A DNA stretch of 64,000 bases from Methylocapsa palsarum (lineage in GTDB: Bacteria; Pseudomonadota; Alphaproteobacteria; Rhizobiales; Beijerinckiaceae), in the NCBI RefSeq assembly GCF_900114285.1, contig NZ_FOSN01000009.1:113199-177198 (forward strand), written 5' to 3'. Shown piece by piece: positions 1-9,128 of this stretch. The translations under genes were made by a program, and so were the position numbers. Within the stretch, counting starts at the first letter, position 1. Each line of letters opens with the position of its first letter. The notes under the pieces are model-generated. The model worked only from the letters and a program-made list of their open reading frames with translations, did not search any database and had not been told where the DNA came from.

Positions 1-1008
1 CCAGCCGTGTCCGATGAGCGGCGATTGAAGAAATCCCTCCCAGCTTTTCTCATAGATCAACTCTCGGGCGAGGCTCGATCCGGCGCGGGCGCCGTTGATT
101 TCATCCCGCAGCAGCTTCACCGTTTCGATCGGATCAAATCCGTTAATGCTGGCGATGAAAAAGCCTACAATGGCAAGGCCGACGACGACAATGCGCCACC
201 GCAACGGCAGTTTGAGAAAAACGAGGAGCGCCCCGACCGCCACGAGAGTCGCGATGGCGATGCGGCTCTTGCTGAACACGACTGCGACGAGCCCGCCGCC
301 GACGCCGACGAAACGCCGCCGCAGATCGCGTTCGAGAGCGCTGATGAATGTGATCGCGAGGCCGCCAAGGCCAAGCCCTGTGGTCCATGGGAAAAACAAA
401 ATCAGCCGCATCGAGGCTTCGCCGAGGGTCTCCTCGGACTGAAAGACCGAGGTCACGGTGTAGAATGACACCGAAGGGCTGCTCGGAAGGATCAATCCCA
501 GCGGCGTTGGCCACAATTCGAGTTCCCGCATCCCGAAGGCGCGAGCGACGGCGGCGATCGCGCCAAGAATGATGATATAGCCGCCGACCATGGTCATCGC
601 CCTGATGGTCCTGGCGTCGTCGAGGCGATGAGCCGCCCCGGCTGCTATAGCCAGCGCGCCGAAGACCCAACCGAAAACGCCAAACCCGAAGGCGTTTCCA
701 AATCCCTTGGCGAAGTCGTCGATGGCGATCCCGTTGAGGATGGCGGCGCAGGCCGCCGAAACGCCGATAGCGATCCAGCTGTAGACGACGAGATTGACAA
801 GGGCGCCGCGCGGCCAGCGCTCGTAGGCGAGCTTGCCGAGCATCAGCGCTCCCGCTGGCGTCAATACGCCAAGGCCCCAAAGCACGGGGATGCCGCGCAA
901 AAACGCATCGAACATCGTCGCGCCGCGGAGCCATTCGATCTCAAGCGGACGAAACCGCCGCCCGGCGGGGCGGGGCGGGCGGCGCGCGACGGATTCGCCG
1001 TACCGCAT
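1..1008 (-). CDS. O-antigen ligase family membrane protein (3' end outside window)
   Basis: Reading the minus strand from an ATG at 1008 gives about 336 residues with no stop before the window edge, so the C-terminus is missing. The sequence is a chain of hydrophobic helices followed by a loop containing RELIYEKSWEGFLQSPLIGH, the signature near the periplasmic loop of the Wzy_C/WaaL family, which joins or polymerises O-antigen or exopolysaccharide units at the inner membrane. A GGAGG lies 9-12 bases before a GTG (1011) and the ATG (1008), so either may be the start. Ligase and polymerase cannot be told apart without the rest of the gene. The Arg-rich reading frames overlapping it look like shadows. 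Confidence 0.8.
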   Translation of the reverse strand, partial: MRYGESVARRPPRPAGRRFRPLEIEWLRGATMFDAFLRGIPVLWGLGVLTPAGALMLGKLAYERWPRGALVNLVVYSWIAIGVSAACAAILNGIAIDDFAKGFGNAFGFGVFGWVFGALAIAAGAAHRLDDARTIRAMTMVGGYIIILGAIAAVARAFGMRELELWPTPLGLILPSSPSVSFYTVTSVFQSEETLGEASMRLILFFPWTTGLGLGGLAITFISALERDLRRRFVGVGGGLVAVVFSKSRIAIATLVAVGALLVFLKLPLRWRIVVVGLAIVGFFIASINGFDPIETVKLLRDEINGARAGSSLARELIYEKSWEGFLQSPLIGHGW

Positions 1009-1108
1009 CACTTCAGTGATCCTCCAGATGCGCGCGGGATGGCAGGTGCGCGCGGGACGGCGGCGATCAGGTCGAAGCCGCGTTCCGTGACGCGCCCTTG
1101 CGCCAAGA

Positions 1109-1978
1109 CTATTTTCCCTGTTTGACCGGCATTTGGCGGTGTTCCCTGCTCATCCGCCACCTGTTCAGACAGCTCGCGAGGGCGGTCTTGCGCGGAAAGA
1201 GTTTGCGCTCCGGCTCATCCTGAATGCTCTGCGGAACAAAATTCTCGCAATTCTCACGCGCCTTCTCTTCCGAGTCGATGGAGTTCAACCTGGACGTGCC
1301 GCATGACAGCACGGGAATAGGTTGGCAATTGAGCGCCCCTGCTTTCGACCAGTCGCAGGAATACGATCCGGCTCCGGAGATTCCGGCGACATCGGGCTTT
1401 GTTGGCGGGCTCTGAGGCTTCAGCCCGGCGTTCGGCGCGTTATCCTCCAACTTCGGGGGAGAGGTTTGCGCGACGCCCTGATCTTCGGCGCCAACCGGTT
1501 TCGCCTGCCTCGGAGTTTCCTGCTCCGGGGGACGAGCGACATGAGTCGCAGTAGAGTTTTTTTGCGCCGCGGCGAGCCCCAGCTGGTTGCTTTTCCGCCA
1601 TTTCGTCATGCAGGTTACGATGGCGTTCCTGCGGGGAAAGAGTTTCCGCCCGGGATCGTCCTTGACGCGGTCCGGTATCTGCGACTCGCAATAGAAATGC
1701 GCCATCGATTCCGAGCCTCCGCGCAAGGGAACCGGCGAACCGCACGGCAGCAGGGGCGTCGGATTGCAAGTGATCCCACCATCTTGCGTCTGATCGCAAA
1801 GAAAGGACCCAGGTTCGGCAACGCCCGTAACATGGGAGGCGTCCTGCGCGATCGGGGATTGCGTCTGTGCAAAGGCCGGCGCCGCGAACGTGAGGACCGA
1901 GGCGACGATGACAACACGCAACGCCGCATCGCCCTTAGGCACGGTTGCTGGACTTTTATCTTCAGGTGATGCGCACAT
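1109..1978 (-). CDS. Secreted protein with two tandem five-cysteine domains
   Basis: I do not recognise the family. From the ATG at 1978 the product is 289 residues, with a signal-peptide-like stretch ending in FAAPAFAQ near residue 38; a TTG at 2017 would add 13 residues and no start has a clear ribosome site. Two repeats follow, with cysteines at about 61, 71, 79, 97, 123 and 208, 218, 226, 244, 270. The spacing is identical in both (9-7-17-25 intervening residues), and both contain a RKLFPR motif before the last cysteine and end in KWRKS or NRWRMS. A Pro/Gln/Lys-rich linker separates them. It is likely a periplasmic or secreted protein; function unknown. Confidence 0.75.
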   Translation of the reverse strand: MCASPEDKSPATVPKGDAALRVVIVASVLTFAAPAFAQTQSPIAQDASHVTGVAEPGSFLCDQTQDGGITCNPTPLLPCGSPVPLRGGSESMAHFYCESQIPDRVKDDPGRKLFPRRNAIVTCMTKWRKSNQLGLAAAQKNSTATHVARPPEQETPRQAKPVGAEDQGVAQTSPPKLEDNAPNAGLKPQSPPTKPDVAGISGAGSYSCDWSKAGALNCQPIPVLSCGTSRLNSIDSEEKARENCENFVPQSIQDEPERKLFPRKTALASCLNRWRMSREHRQMPVKQGK

Positions 1979-2112
1979 TTCAATTTTACCGATGATCCGT
2001 TCTCCCGCAAACCGCAATCGTTTTGTTTAGTCGTCTTCACGGGCGCGTCGCCCCGGAGCGGCGGGCTTTGACCTTATAGCCGCGCCATTGGTTCTCCGAA
2101 ACATCCTGCGGG

Positions 2113-4863
2113 TCAAACCGGCGCAACCGGGGCCATCGGCCGTTCTCCGGCCGCAATGCGGCAAAGCGTCTCGCGCATCGCCGCCGCGGGTTCTGGCTTG
2201 CCGATCAGGAAACCTTGCGCGTAGGCGCAACCGAAAGATTGCAACAGCGCGAATTGCTCTTTCGTCTCGACGCCCTCCGCGATGCAATCCATCTTCAAGA
2301 TCCGGCAGACATGCAAGATAGCCTCAAAGAGGCTCCGTGACCGGAGATCCTGCGCGATTTCCTTCGTCAGACGGCGGTCGATCTTGATGTCGGCGAAGGG
2401 AAACGAGCGTAGCGTGACGAGGCTCGAGGAGCCGGTGCCGAAACCGTCGAGAGTGAGCCCCACGCCAAGATCCCGCAGCGACGACAGGGTGGCGCTCATC
2501 CCCGGCGTATCCTCGGACAACTGGCTTTCAGCAATCTCAAGCTTCAGCCGCGACGCCGGCAATTGCGTATTGACGAGGAGATCGCGCAACTCCTGCACAA
2601 TTTCGCCGCGGCGCAATTGCGGGGGAGCTATGTTCACGGACAAAGCGATGGGCGCCGGCCAGGCCGCGACTTCCCGACAGGCGGTCTCCATCACCCATTG
2701 TCCGAGTTCGACGATCAGCCCGGTCCGTTCGGCCAGGGGAATAAAGCTGTCAGGGTAGATCAGTCCCTTGACCGGATGGCGCCAGCGAACGAGCGCCTCG
2801 ACCCCCACGATCCTTTGCGCGCGCACTTCCCAGATCGGCTGATAGGCAATCTCGAACTGGCGCTCCTGCAGCGCAAACTGCAAGGAGCTTTCGAGGATCA
2901 TCTCATCCTGATTCTTGACGTCCAGAACCTCGTCGTAGACGCAGCACGCGTCGCGGCCGATCGCTTTGGCGCGATACAATGCAAGGTCCGCCAGATCCAG
3001 CAGTTGATCAGGAGCGCCGGCATGGATGGGATAGCAGGCGATTCCGATCGAGACGCCGATGATCGCCTTGCCTTGCGATAGAAGGTACGGGTTGCGGACC
3101 GCTCCGCGCAGCCGCTCCGCGGTGTTTACGGCCGCCTCAAGGCTTGAAAGGTCCGGTATGACGACCGCGAATTCATCCCCGCCGACGCGGGCGAGCGTGT
3201 CGCTTGCGCGCATCTCCTGCCGCATGCGGTTTGCGACGATCTTTAAAAGTTCGTCGCCGGCAGAGTGACCCAGCGTGTCGTTGACCAGCTTGAAGCGGTC
3301 GAGGTCGAGAAATAGCACCGCGATGTGTGAGCCGGTGCGGGTCGCTTTGGCGATCGCGTCGCCGAGCCGCTCCTCGAACAATGCGCGGTTCGGCAAGCAG
3401 GTCAGAACGTCGTGATGCGCGGCGTAGATGATCTTCTCTTCCGCCTGGGAGCGTTCAGTGATGTCGGTATAGGTCTGAACAACGCCGCCGCCCTGCAACG
3501 GCACGCTGCGCATTTCGAGGACAGTTCCGTTGGGACTGCGCAATTCGCACGAGTGTGGATGGTCGAGGCGGGCGTCCCCCCTGGGGACAGCCCTGATATT
3601 CTCGCCCGTTTCCGCGCGCTCCAGATGCTTGCGCTGATACTCGATCACGTCGTCAAAAGGCGCGCCTTCACGCACGAGCGACGAAGGCAAATCCAATAGC
3701 CGCTTGGCGCTCTCGTTGACGACGCCCACTGTGCGTTCTGGGGTCGTCATGATGAGACCCTGATCCATATTCGCCAGAGTGGTCTCCAGCATGGTGGACT
3801 TTTTTTGCAGGGCGTCCTGCACCGCTTCCAGCTTGCGGAACTGCGTCATCACCGCCCGGCCGCTCAGGATTGCGAGAACGAGGCCGATCGCGACCGCGGA
3901 AAGCGAGGCGCCAATGAGCAGTCCCCGCACCGAACGGACGCGATCCAGCATGGACGCGACGGCCGTCTGCTCCGATTTCAAAGCGCGCGCGTGCTCCACG
4001 GCGGCGGCGCCCAACGCGCTTTCGCTCGCGGCGTTCAGTTCGGTGGAGAGGCGCCGCAGATCGTCGTCCGCCCGGATCACGCTCTGAAGCGACTGATCGT
4101 AAACGGAAAGTGGTTTTGCGAGGGTGGTCAGAAGCTGCTTGATACGATGATTTTCCCGGAGCAGGACGCCGAGTTCGTCGGCCCCTTTAGGCAAGGTCGC
4201 GAGCGCGCCCCTGGCGACGTCGAGATCTTCGGGGCTCCGCGAGGCGAGGAATCGTAAAGCCGCCCGGTCGGCCTCATGGAAGGTTGCTCCCAATCGCATT
4301 CCGCGGCGGATCTTCTCCGCATCCGTCTCGCGCTGCAACGCGTCTTCGATGGCGGAGGTGATCGAATGAATTTCCGCCCCGGCGGACTGCATGCGCTCGA
4401 TGCTGGCTCGCCGCAGTTCGACGGCCGCGAAGGTGCTGTCGGCGCCGCCGCGGTAACGGCGCGCGAGTTCGACGAGGCCGCCGTCGTCGGACCGCCCTCG
4501 CGTCATCCGTTCGATCGCCGCATCAAGTCCTGTGACGCCGCCTTGAGCGGCCTTTTGATCGGCGGCGCTCGCCGACAAAGCGTATTGCGCCATAAACGCA
4601 TGCGCGTCGCTGACCTGCAGGGAGACCGCGGTGGCGGCCTCGGCTCTCTCTGTGTCTTCCCGGACAAGGGTTGCGCCGACCTCGACCGGTTCGATCAGCC
4701 AGACCGCCACACCCGCGAGCGCCACAAGGAGGATCAGGAGAACCAGGAAACCGATCGTGATCCGCCTGCGGATTGAAGACGCGAGCGCGCCGTTCGTTGC
4801 TTCCTCCATCATGTCGCTGTCATTCTTTCGAAAACTCTCGAGGCGATCCTGCGGCGATTTCAT
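2113..4863 (-). CDS. Membrane PAS-GGDEF-EAL cyclic-di-GMP protein
   Basis: A 916-residue protein. Transmembrane helices at about 34-56 and 311-333 enclose a helical periplasmic sensor region; then come a PAS domain (about 355-470), a GGDEF domain with intact GGDEF at 561-565 and an RASD inhibitory site nine residues before it, and an EAL domain starting at 689. The diguanylate cyclase half looks active and product-inhibited. In the EAL half most signature residues are present (EALVRW, NIAPPQL, EIAES, KID, EGVET), but the usual DDFGTG reads DGFGTG (D806, G807), so phosphodiesterase activity is doubtful. A second possible start lies at Met18-19. An 18-bp direct repeat sits directly before the start. 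Confidence 0.93.
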   Translation of the reverse strand: MKSPQDRLESFRKNDSDMMEEATNGALASSIRRRITIGFLVLLILLVALAGVAVWLIEPVEVGATLVREDTERAEAATAVSLQVSDAHAFMAQYALSASAADQKAAQGGVTGLDAAIERMTRGRSDDGGLVELARRYRGGADSTFAAVELRRASIERMQSAGAEIHSITSAIEDALQRETDAEKIRRGMRLGATFHEADRAALRFLASRSPEDLDVARGALATLPKGADELGVLLRENHRIKQLLTTLAKPLSVYDQSLQSVIRADDDLRRLSTELNAASESALGAAAVEHARALKSEQTAVASMLDRVRSVRGLLIGASLSAVAIGLVLAILSGRAVMTQFRKLEAVQDALQKKSTMLETTLANMDQGLIMTTPERTVGVVNESAKRLLDLPSSLVREGAPFDDVIEYQRKHLERAETGENIRAVPRGDARLDHPHSCELRSPNGTVLEMRSVPLQGGGVVQTYTDITERSQAEEKIIYAAHHDVLTCLPNRALFEERLGDAIAKATRTGSHIAVLFLDLDRFKLVNDTLGHSAGDELLKIVANRMRQEMRASDTLARVGGDEFAVVIPDLSSLEAAVNTAERLRGAVRNPYLLSQGKAIIGVSIGIACYPIHAGAPDQLLDLADLALYRAKAIGRDACCVYDEVLDVKNQDEMILESSLQFALQERQFEIAYQPIWEVRAQRIVGVEALVRWRHPVKGLIYPDSFIPLAERTGLIVELGQWVMETACREVAAWPAPIALSVNIAPPQLRRGEIVQELRDLLVNTQLPASRLKLEIAESQLSEDTPGMSATLSSLRDLGVGLTLDGFGTGSSSLVTLRSFPFADIKIDRRLTKEIAQDLRSRSLFEAILHVCRILKMDCIAEGVETKEQFALLQSFGCAYAQGFLIGKPEPAAAMRETLCRIAAGERPMAPVAPV

Positions 4864-5542
4864 TCAATGAACCAGTCATGTGGGCAATGAACCAGTCATG
4901 TGCGTTCGGAGTCTGAAACGGGACGGTTGAGCGCGAAGCCTCTTTTAAGAAAGCAGCGGCGTCGAGATTCGGCGGCAAGCCGGCAGGCGCGGCCTGATGC
5001 CAGTCCGGCGCTGCGGCGTCGCCTGCCGTACTTGTTCTTTTATCGCCGATCCGCTTGACCGATCGCGAAGTCTCCGGCGCCTAAGCGCTTCAAATCTACC
5101 TTATATATAGAAGAGTTTCAGACTCTCTACTGAAATCAACCCAGTAAAACTCAAGCTCTCATAAAGCCTTAATCAAGGAATTGTCTAAAATTGCTTTGCC
5201 GATCTTTTATATAGTTTCTTACACTTGTCTCGAATGAGGCCTTGAATAATAATCAAATTATGCGAATCGTCAACATAAACTCAGGCGGCGTAACCCGGGG
5301 AAGCCGATGGCGAATCGAGGCCGTCGCTTGACGCGAGTTTCGACCGCGGAGGCCCGAAAGATCACGCCGAACGTCATCGGCGAAGCGTCGCCCTTGCCGC
5401 GAATTCTCGCGGCGTCCGGACTCCCGCCGACGGCTGAATTGCTCTATTCGTCCGGGCGGACCCTCGCGCGAACATGTGACGGAGCCAACTCGCGCGGCGG
5501 CCGATCGGCGCCATCGGTGTTGAAATCAGGATAACGCACGGC
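4864..5542. other. Long intergenic region with an AT-rich island
   Basis: No convincing gene is present. It opens with a short direct repeat (4865-4902). From about 5085 to 5285 the sequence is clearly AT-rich compared with its surroundings and contains TATATA and TATATAG tracts and a small hairpin AGAGT-TTCAG-ACTCT near 5111. This is a likely promoter or regulatory region for the divergent genes on either side. A 75-codon open frame at 5307-5534 has a weak GGGGAAG before its ATG, but its composition does not look coding. Confidence 0.5.
4865..4902. repeat. 18-bp direct repeat, two copies, 2-bp gap
   Basis: CAATGAACCAGTCATGTG occurs at 4865-4882 and again at 4885-4902 without mismatch. It abuts the start codon of the GGDEF-EAL gene, so it forms the immediate 5' leader of that message. 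One of a set of short duplications next to gene ends in this window. Confidence 0.9.
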
Positions 5543-6328
5543 ATGCTGTACTGGATCTATGATTATCCGAGCTGGCTGATCGGCTGCCTGTTCGTTGCGG
5601 TTTTTGTGGCGACGACCTGGGCCGGAATTTTTCTGACCCGCCGGACGGTTCATTCCTGGATCCACAGGGAGCCGCGCGCGAACGAAATGGTCGGCTTCGC
5701 GCTGTCCAGTTTCTTTGTGCTGTTCGGCCTGCTCCTCGGCCTGCTTGCCGTCGCGACCTATCAGAACTACGCTACCGTCAGCGACGTCGTCGATAAGGAG
5801 GCCTCCAGCATCGCGGCTCTCCATCGCGACTTCGGCGCCTATCCGGCGCCGCTCAATGCCGAATTGCAGTCCGATCTGCGCGAATATACCCGCTACACGA
5901 TCGAGGAGGGTTGGTCGCTACAGCGCAAGGGGATTGTTCCCTCGGGCGGGACCGACCGCATGAATGCGCTCGCAAAGCCTCTGTACGCCTTCGAGCCGAC
6001 CAAAAAAAGCCAGGAGATCATCCACGCGGAGACGCTGCGGCAGTTCAATCATCTGATCGAAATTCGCCGGTCGCGCCTTGCGGATGTGACCGTTGGCTTG
6101 CCCGCGATCTTGTGGTGGGTCGTCGCGTTCGGCGCGCTCATGAACATCATCCTGATCTGGATGCAGGACATGGAGATTCATGTTCATCTGATTCTCGGCG
6201 CGATTCTCGCGTCGATTCTCGGAGCCGTGATCTTCCTGACCGCGGCGTTGGACAATCCGTTTCGCGGTCTGGTTAGCGGGCCGCCCGATTCGATCGAGCT
6301 CGTGTACAACACGTTGATGAAGCCGTAG
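5543..6328 (+). CDS. DUF4239 (bestrophin-like domain) membrane protein
   Basis: A 261-residue protein with two N-terminal hydrophobic segments (about 10-30 and 50-72), a soluble helical middle (about 80-180) and two C-terminal helices (about 185-240). This layout, with an acidic EYTRYTIEEGW segment, matches the DUF4239 family, sometimes listed as bestrophin-like. Family members are inner-membrane proteins of unknown function. It stands alone downstream of an AT-rich region, and the next gene begins about 150 bp later on the same strand. Confidence 0.75.
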   Translation: MLYWIYDYPSWLIGCLFVAVFVATTWAGIFLTRRTVHSWIHREPRANEMVGFALSSFFVLFGLLLGLLAVATYQNYATVSDVVDKEASSIAALHRDFGAYPAPLNAELQSDLREYTRYTIEEGWSLQRKGIVPSGGTDRMNALAKPLYAFEPTKKSQEIIHAETLRQFNHLIEIRRSRLADVTVGLPAILWWVVAFGALMNIILIWMQDMEIHVHLILGAILASILGAVIFLTAALDNPFRGLVSGPPDSIELVYNTLMKP

Positions 6329-6482
6329 ACCATCGCCGCGCCGGCCAAGACCGCGCCCGAGATGATCAATGCAGGTTCGGCGACGGCGCCTGCGCCGTCT
6401 GAATACAGTGAAGCGGGACAAACGAATCCGGTGAAAAGGCGATTGTTCGCGAACTCGATCGGATAATGGAAAAGGCTGGATT

Positions 6483-7277
6483 GTGGGAGCGGGCGCATTG
6501 GACTTAGCTGGTCTTCCCTCGATCAAAGCCCTCCTGCTCGACATCGACGGCGTGATTTGCGTTGGGGGCCGAGCCTTGCCGGGTTCGATCGACGCGGTCC
6601 GCAGGCTGGGCGCATTGCGGATTCCGCTGAAATTCGTCACCAACACGACCCGCCGGCCGCGCCGCCGGATCGTCGAGGATCTTGCGCTGCTTGGGCTCGC
6701 CGCCTCGCAAGCGGACGTGCTGACTCCCTCGGCGATGGCGCGGGACTTTCTGACGAGTCGGAAACTGGCGCCTTTTCTGGTGACGCATCCGGATCTGCGG
6801 GAGGATTTCGCCGGCCTCGAGCCTGGAGCGGCCGAAGCTGTCGTCGTCGGCGACGCCGGCGAATTCTTCACTTACGATCTCCTGAACGAGGCTTATCGGA
6901 AACTCGTTCATGGCGCCGATTTTCTCGCTCTCGCCAAAAACCGCAACTTCCTTGATCGCGATCACGAATTGAGCCTCGACGCCGGTCCGTTCGCGGCGGC
7001 GCTGGAATTTGCGTCGGGCAGAACCGCGACCGTCCTTGGCAAGCCGGCTTCGGCGTTTTTCCTGCGCGCGGTCGAAGACCTCGGATGCGCGCCGAGCGAG
7101 GCCGTGATGATTGGCGATGACGCGGAAGCCGATGTCGGAGGCGCCATGGCGGCCGGTCTCAAGGGCGTTCTCGTGCGCACCGGAAAATATCGCACGGGGC
7201 AGGAGGATCTGCTTGCGGCGAGGCCAACCTTCGTCGCCGATAACCTTGAGGCGGCGGTTGAATGGTTGTTGGGTTGA
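6483..7277 (+). CDS. HAD superfamily IIA phosphatase (LHPP/HDHD2-like)
   Basis: A 264-residue hydrolase beginning with GTG at 6483, preceded by AAAAGG at a suitable distance. HAD motif I reads LLLDIDGVI (nucleophile Asp and acid Asp), motif II FVTNTT, the motif III lysine is in LGKPAS and motif IV is MIGDDAEADVGGA. The cap position and the sequence around motif IV fit the class IIA group containing phospholysine phosphohistidine inorganic pyrophosphate phosphatases and NagD-like enzymes. Substrate not determinable from sequence; probably cytoplasmic phosphomonoester or pyrophosphate hydrolysis. Confidence 0.85.
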   Translation: MGAGALDLAGLPSIKALLLDIDGVICVGGRALPGSIDAVRRLGALRIPLKFVTNTTRRPRRRIVEDLALLGLAASQADVLTPSAMARDFLTSRKLAPFLVTHPDLREDFAGLEPGAAEAVVVGDAGEFFTYDLLNEAYRKLVHGADFLALAKNRNFLDRDHELSLDAGPFAAALEFASGRTATVLGKPASAFFLRAVEDLGCAPSEAVMIGDDAEADVGGAMAAGLKGVLVRTGKYRTGQEDLLAARPTFVADNLEAAVEWLLG

Positions 7278-7373
7278 GCCCGTCGGAACGGGGCCTCGCC
7301 GCTGAAGGACGGCGCCTTCGACTTGACGCCCGGCAGTTTCGCGGCGACTTTGGATGAGCGACGGGGGCGGCCA

Positions 7374-8969
7374 GTGACGCGCACATCGACGGCGATCGGC
7401 GTTCGATCGGCCAGCGCGGCGGCCGCGCTGATGTTGGCGGCCACGATGTTTTTGCCCAAGGCGGAAGCGGCTGCGCTCACGCAAAAAAGCGTGATGGACG
7501 CCCTTCCCAAATTGGAGGCGCTCGCCAACAAGCTCGTCGAGCGTAAATCAGGACCGGGCGAATCAGGTTCGGACAAGTCCGTCCCCGGCCTTTCGGTCGC
7601 CGTCGTCTTCCAGAACAAGCTCGTCTATCTCAAGGGCTTCGGGCTTCGCGAAATTGGGAAACCGGAACGGGTCGACGCGGACACCGTCTTCCAGCTGGCG
7701 TCTTTGTCGAAGCCGATCACTTCGACGATCGTCGCCGCGATGATCGGCAAAGACATCGCCTCCTGGGATGCGAAGATCGCCGATCTCGACCCAGGCTTTC
7801 GCCTGGCCGACCCCTATCCGACGTCCGAACTGACCTTGACGGACCTCTTCGCCCATCGCAGCGGCCTGCCCGGCGATGCGGGCAACGAACTCGAAGCAAT
7901 CGGCTATGACCGCGCCGAGATCCTGCGCCGACTTCGATTCGTCCCTCCGGCGAGCAGCTTTCGAGCGGGTTATTCCTATAGCAATTTCGGGTTCACCGAG
8001 GGCGGCGCCGCCGCCGCCAGGGCAGTGGGAAAACCCTGGGAAGAGGTCGCCGAGGACAAGCTGTTCAAGCCGCTTGGAATGACTTCGACCAGCGCGCGTT
8101 ACGCCGATTTTGTGAACCGCTCCAATCGCGCCGCCCTGCATATATTGGACGGCGGCCAGTGGCGGGCGGCGGTCAAAAGGCGGCCGGATGCGCAGGCGCC
8201 GGCCGGCGGCGTCAGCTCGACGGCGCGCGATCTCGCCAAATGGATGCTGCTTGAACTCGATTACGCAAACGGCCGCGCCGCCGCCATTCCCATCAATCCG
8301 GAGGCGATCGCGCGCACGCACGCGCCCCTGATCGATCGAGGCAAGAATCCGGTCACCGGGGCCGCCTCGTTTTACGGTCTCGGCTGGAACGCCGAGTTCG
8401 GCGCCCGTGGCCCCGAATGGGGTCATGCGGCCGCCTTCAGCGCGGGGGCGCGAACGCTGGTGAAACTCAGCCCCGGTGCGGACCTCGGGATCGTGGTGCT
8501 CGCGAACGCCTTTCCGACCGGCGCGCCGGAAGGGCTCGCGGATTCCTTCTTCGACCTCGTGTTCGACGGCCGCGTCGGCGAGGACTGGTTCTCGAAGTGG
8601 AACCGGCTGTTCGCCTCGATGTTCGACCAGGGCGCCGCGGCGGGCGCCGTCTACGAGAAAGCCGCCTCTCCGCAATCGCAAGCGCTTCCTTTTTCCGCCT
8701 ACGCAGGACGCTACGCCAACGACTTTATCGGCGAGGCCGTCGTCCTGGAGGAGGGCGGCGGCCTTGTTCTGCGGCTCGGGCCAAGCCTCGATGCGAGCTT
8801 TCCGCTGACGCATTTTGATCGCGACAGCTTCTTTTTCCGCCCCGCCAAGGACACGCCGAACCTGTCGGGCGCCGCCTTCGAAATCGGCCCGGACCAAAAG
8901 GCGGGCCAGATGACCATCGGCGATTTCAACGGCTTCGGAATGGGTGTACTGAAGCGAACCGCGAAATGA
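7374..8969 (+). CDS. Exported serine hydrolase, class C beta-lactamase family
   Basis: A 531-residue protein from a GTG at 7374, chosen because a signal peptide (about residues 1-32, ending KAEAAA) follows directly; an upstream TTG at 7323 would put 17 polar residues before it. The SxxK catalytic motif is SLSK within FQLASLSKPI, the YxN motif is YSN in YSYSNFGF, and the third motif region reads WGHAAAFSAGA. These define the beta-lactamase/D-aminopeptidase/esterase clan. A C-terminal lipocalin-like segment of about 100 residues follows. Likely periplasmic; it may be a peptidase or esterase rather than a true beta-lactamase. Confidence 0.85.
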   Translation: MTRTSTAIGVRSASAAAALMLAATMFLPKAEAAALTQKSVMDALPKLEALANKLVERKSGPGESGSDKSVPGLSVAVVFQNKLVYLKGFGLREIGKPERVDADTVFQLASLSKPITSTIVAAMIGKDIASWDAKIADLDPGFRLADPYPTSELTLTDLFAHRSGLPGDAGNELEAIGYDRAEILRRLRFVPPASSFRAGYSYSNFGFTEGGAAAARAVGKPWEEVAEDKLFKPLGMTSTSARYADFVNRSNRAALHILDGGQWRAAVKRRPDAQAPAGGVSSTARDLAKWMLLELDYANGRAAAIPINPEAIARTHAPLIDRGKNPVTGAASFYGLGWNAEFGARGPEWGHAAAFSAGARTLVKLSPGADLGIVVLANAFPTGAPEGLADSFFDLVFDGRVGEDWFSKWNRLFASMFDQGAAAGAVYEKAASPQSQALPFSAYAGRYANDFIGEAVVLEEGGGLVLRLGPSLDASFPLTHFDRDSFFFRPAKDTPNLSGAAFEIGPDQKAGQMTIGDFNGFGMGVLKRTAK

Positions 8970-9128
8970 TGAACGAGCGGCGCGAGCAAGTCGGCGAGGA
9001 TTGAGCGGCGAAGACCCCGCATCCGCTGTCGTCATGCGTCGCCGGGATCGACGAATATACTTTGAGCTCAATGGATTAAGCATTTGCGGAACAGCCGGGC
9101 GGCATTATCACGCGAACAAATTTTAGCG

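Noticed and set aside
143..934. 263-codon minus-strand frame rich in Arg
   Set aside because: Another minus-strand frame over the same bases encodes a clear O-antigen ligase with hydrophobic helices.
5307..5534. 75-codon open frame with a plausible GGGGAAG site
   Set aside because: Composition does not look coding, no family is recognisable, and it lies in a probable regulatory region.
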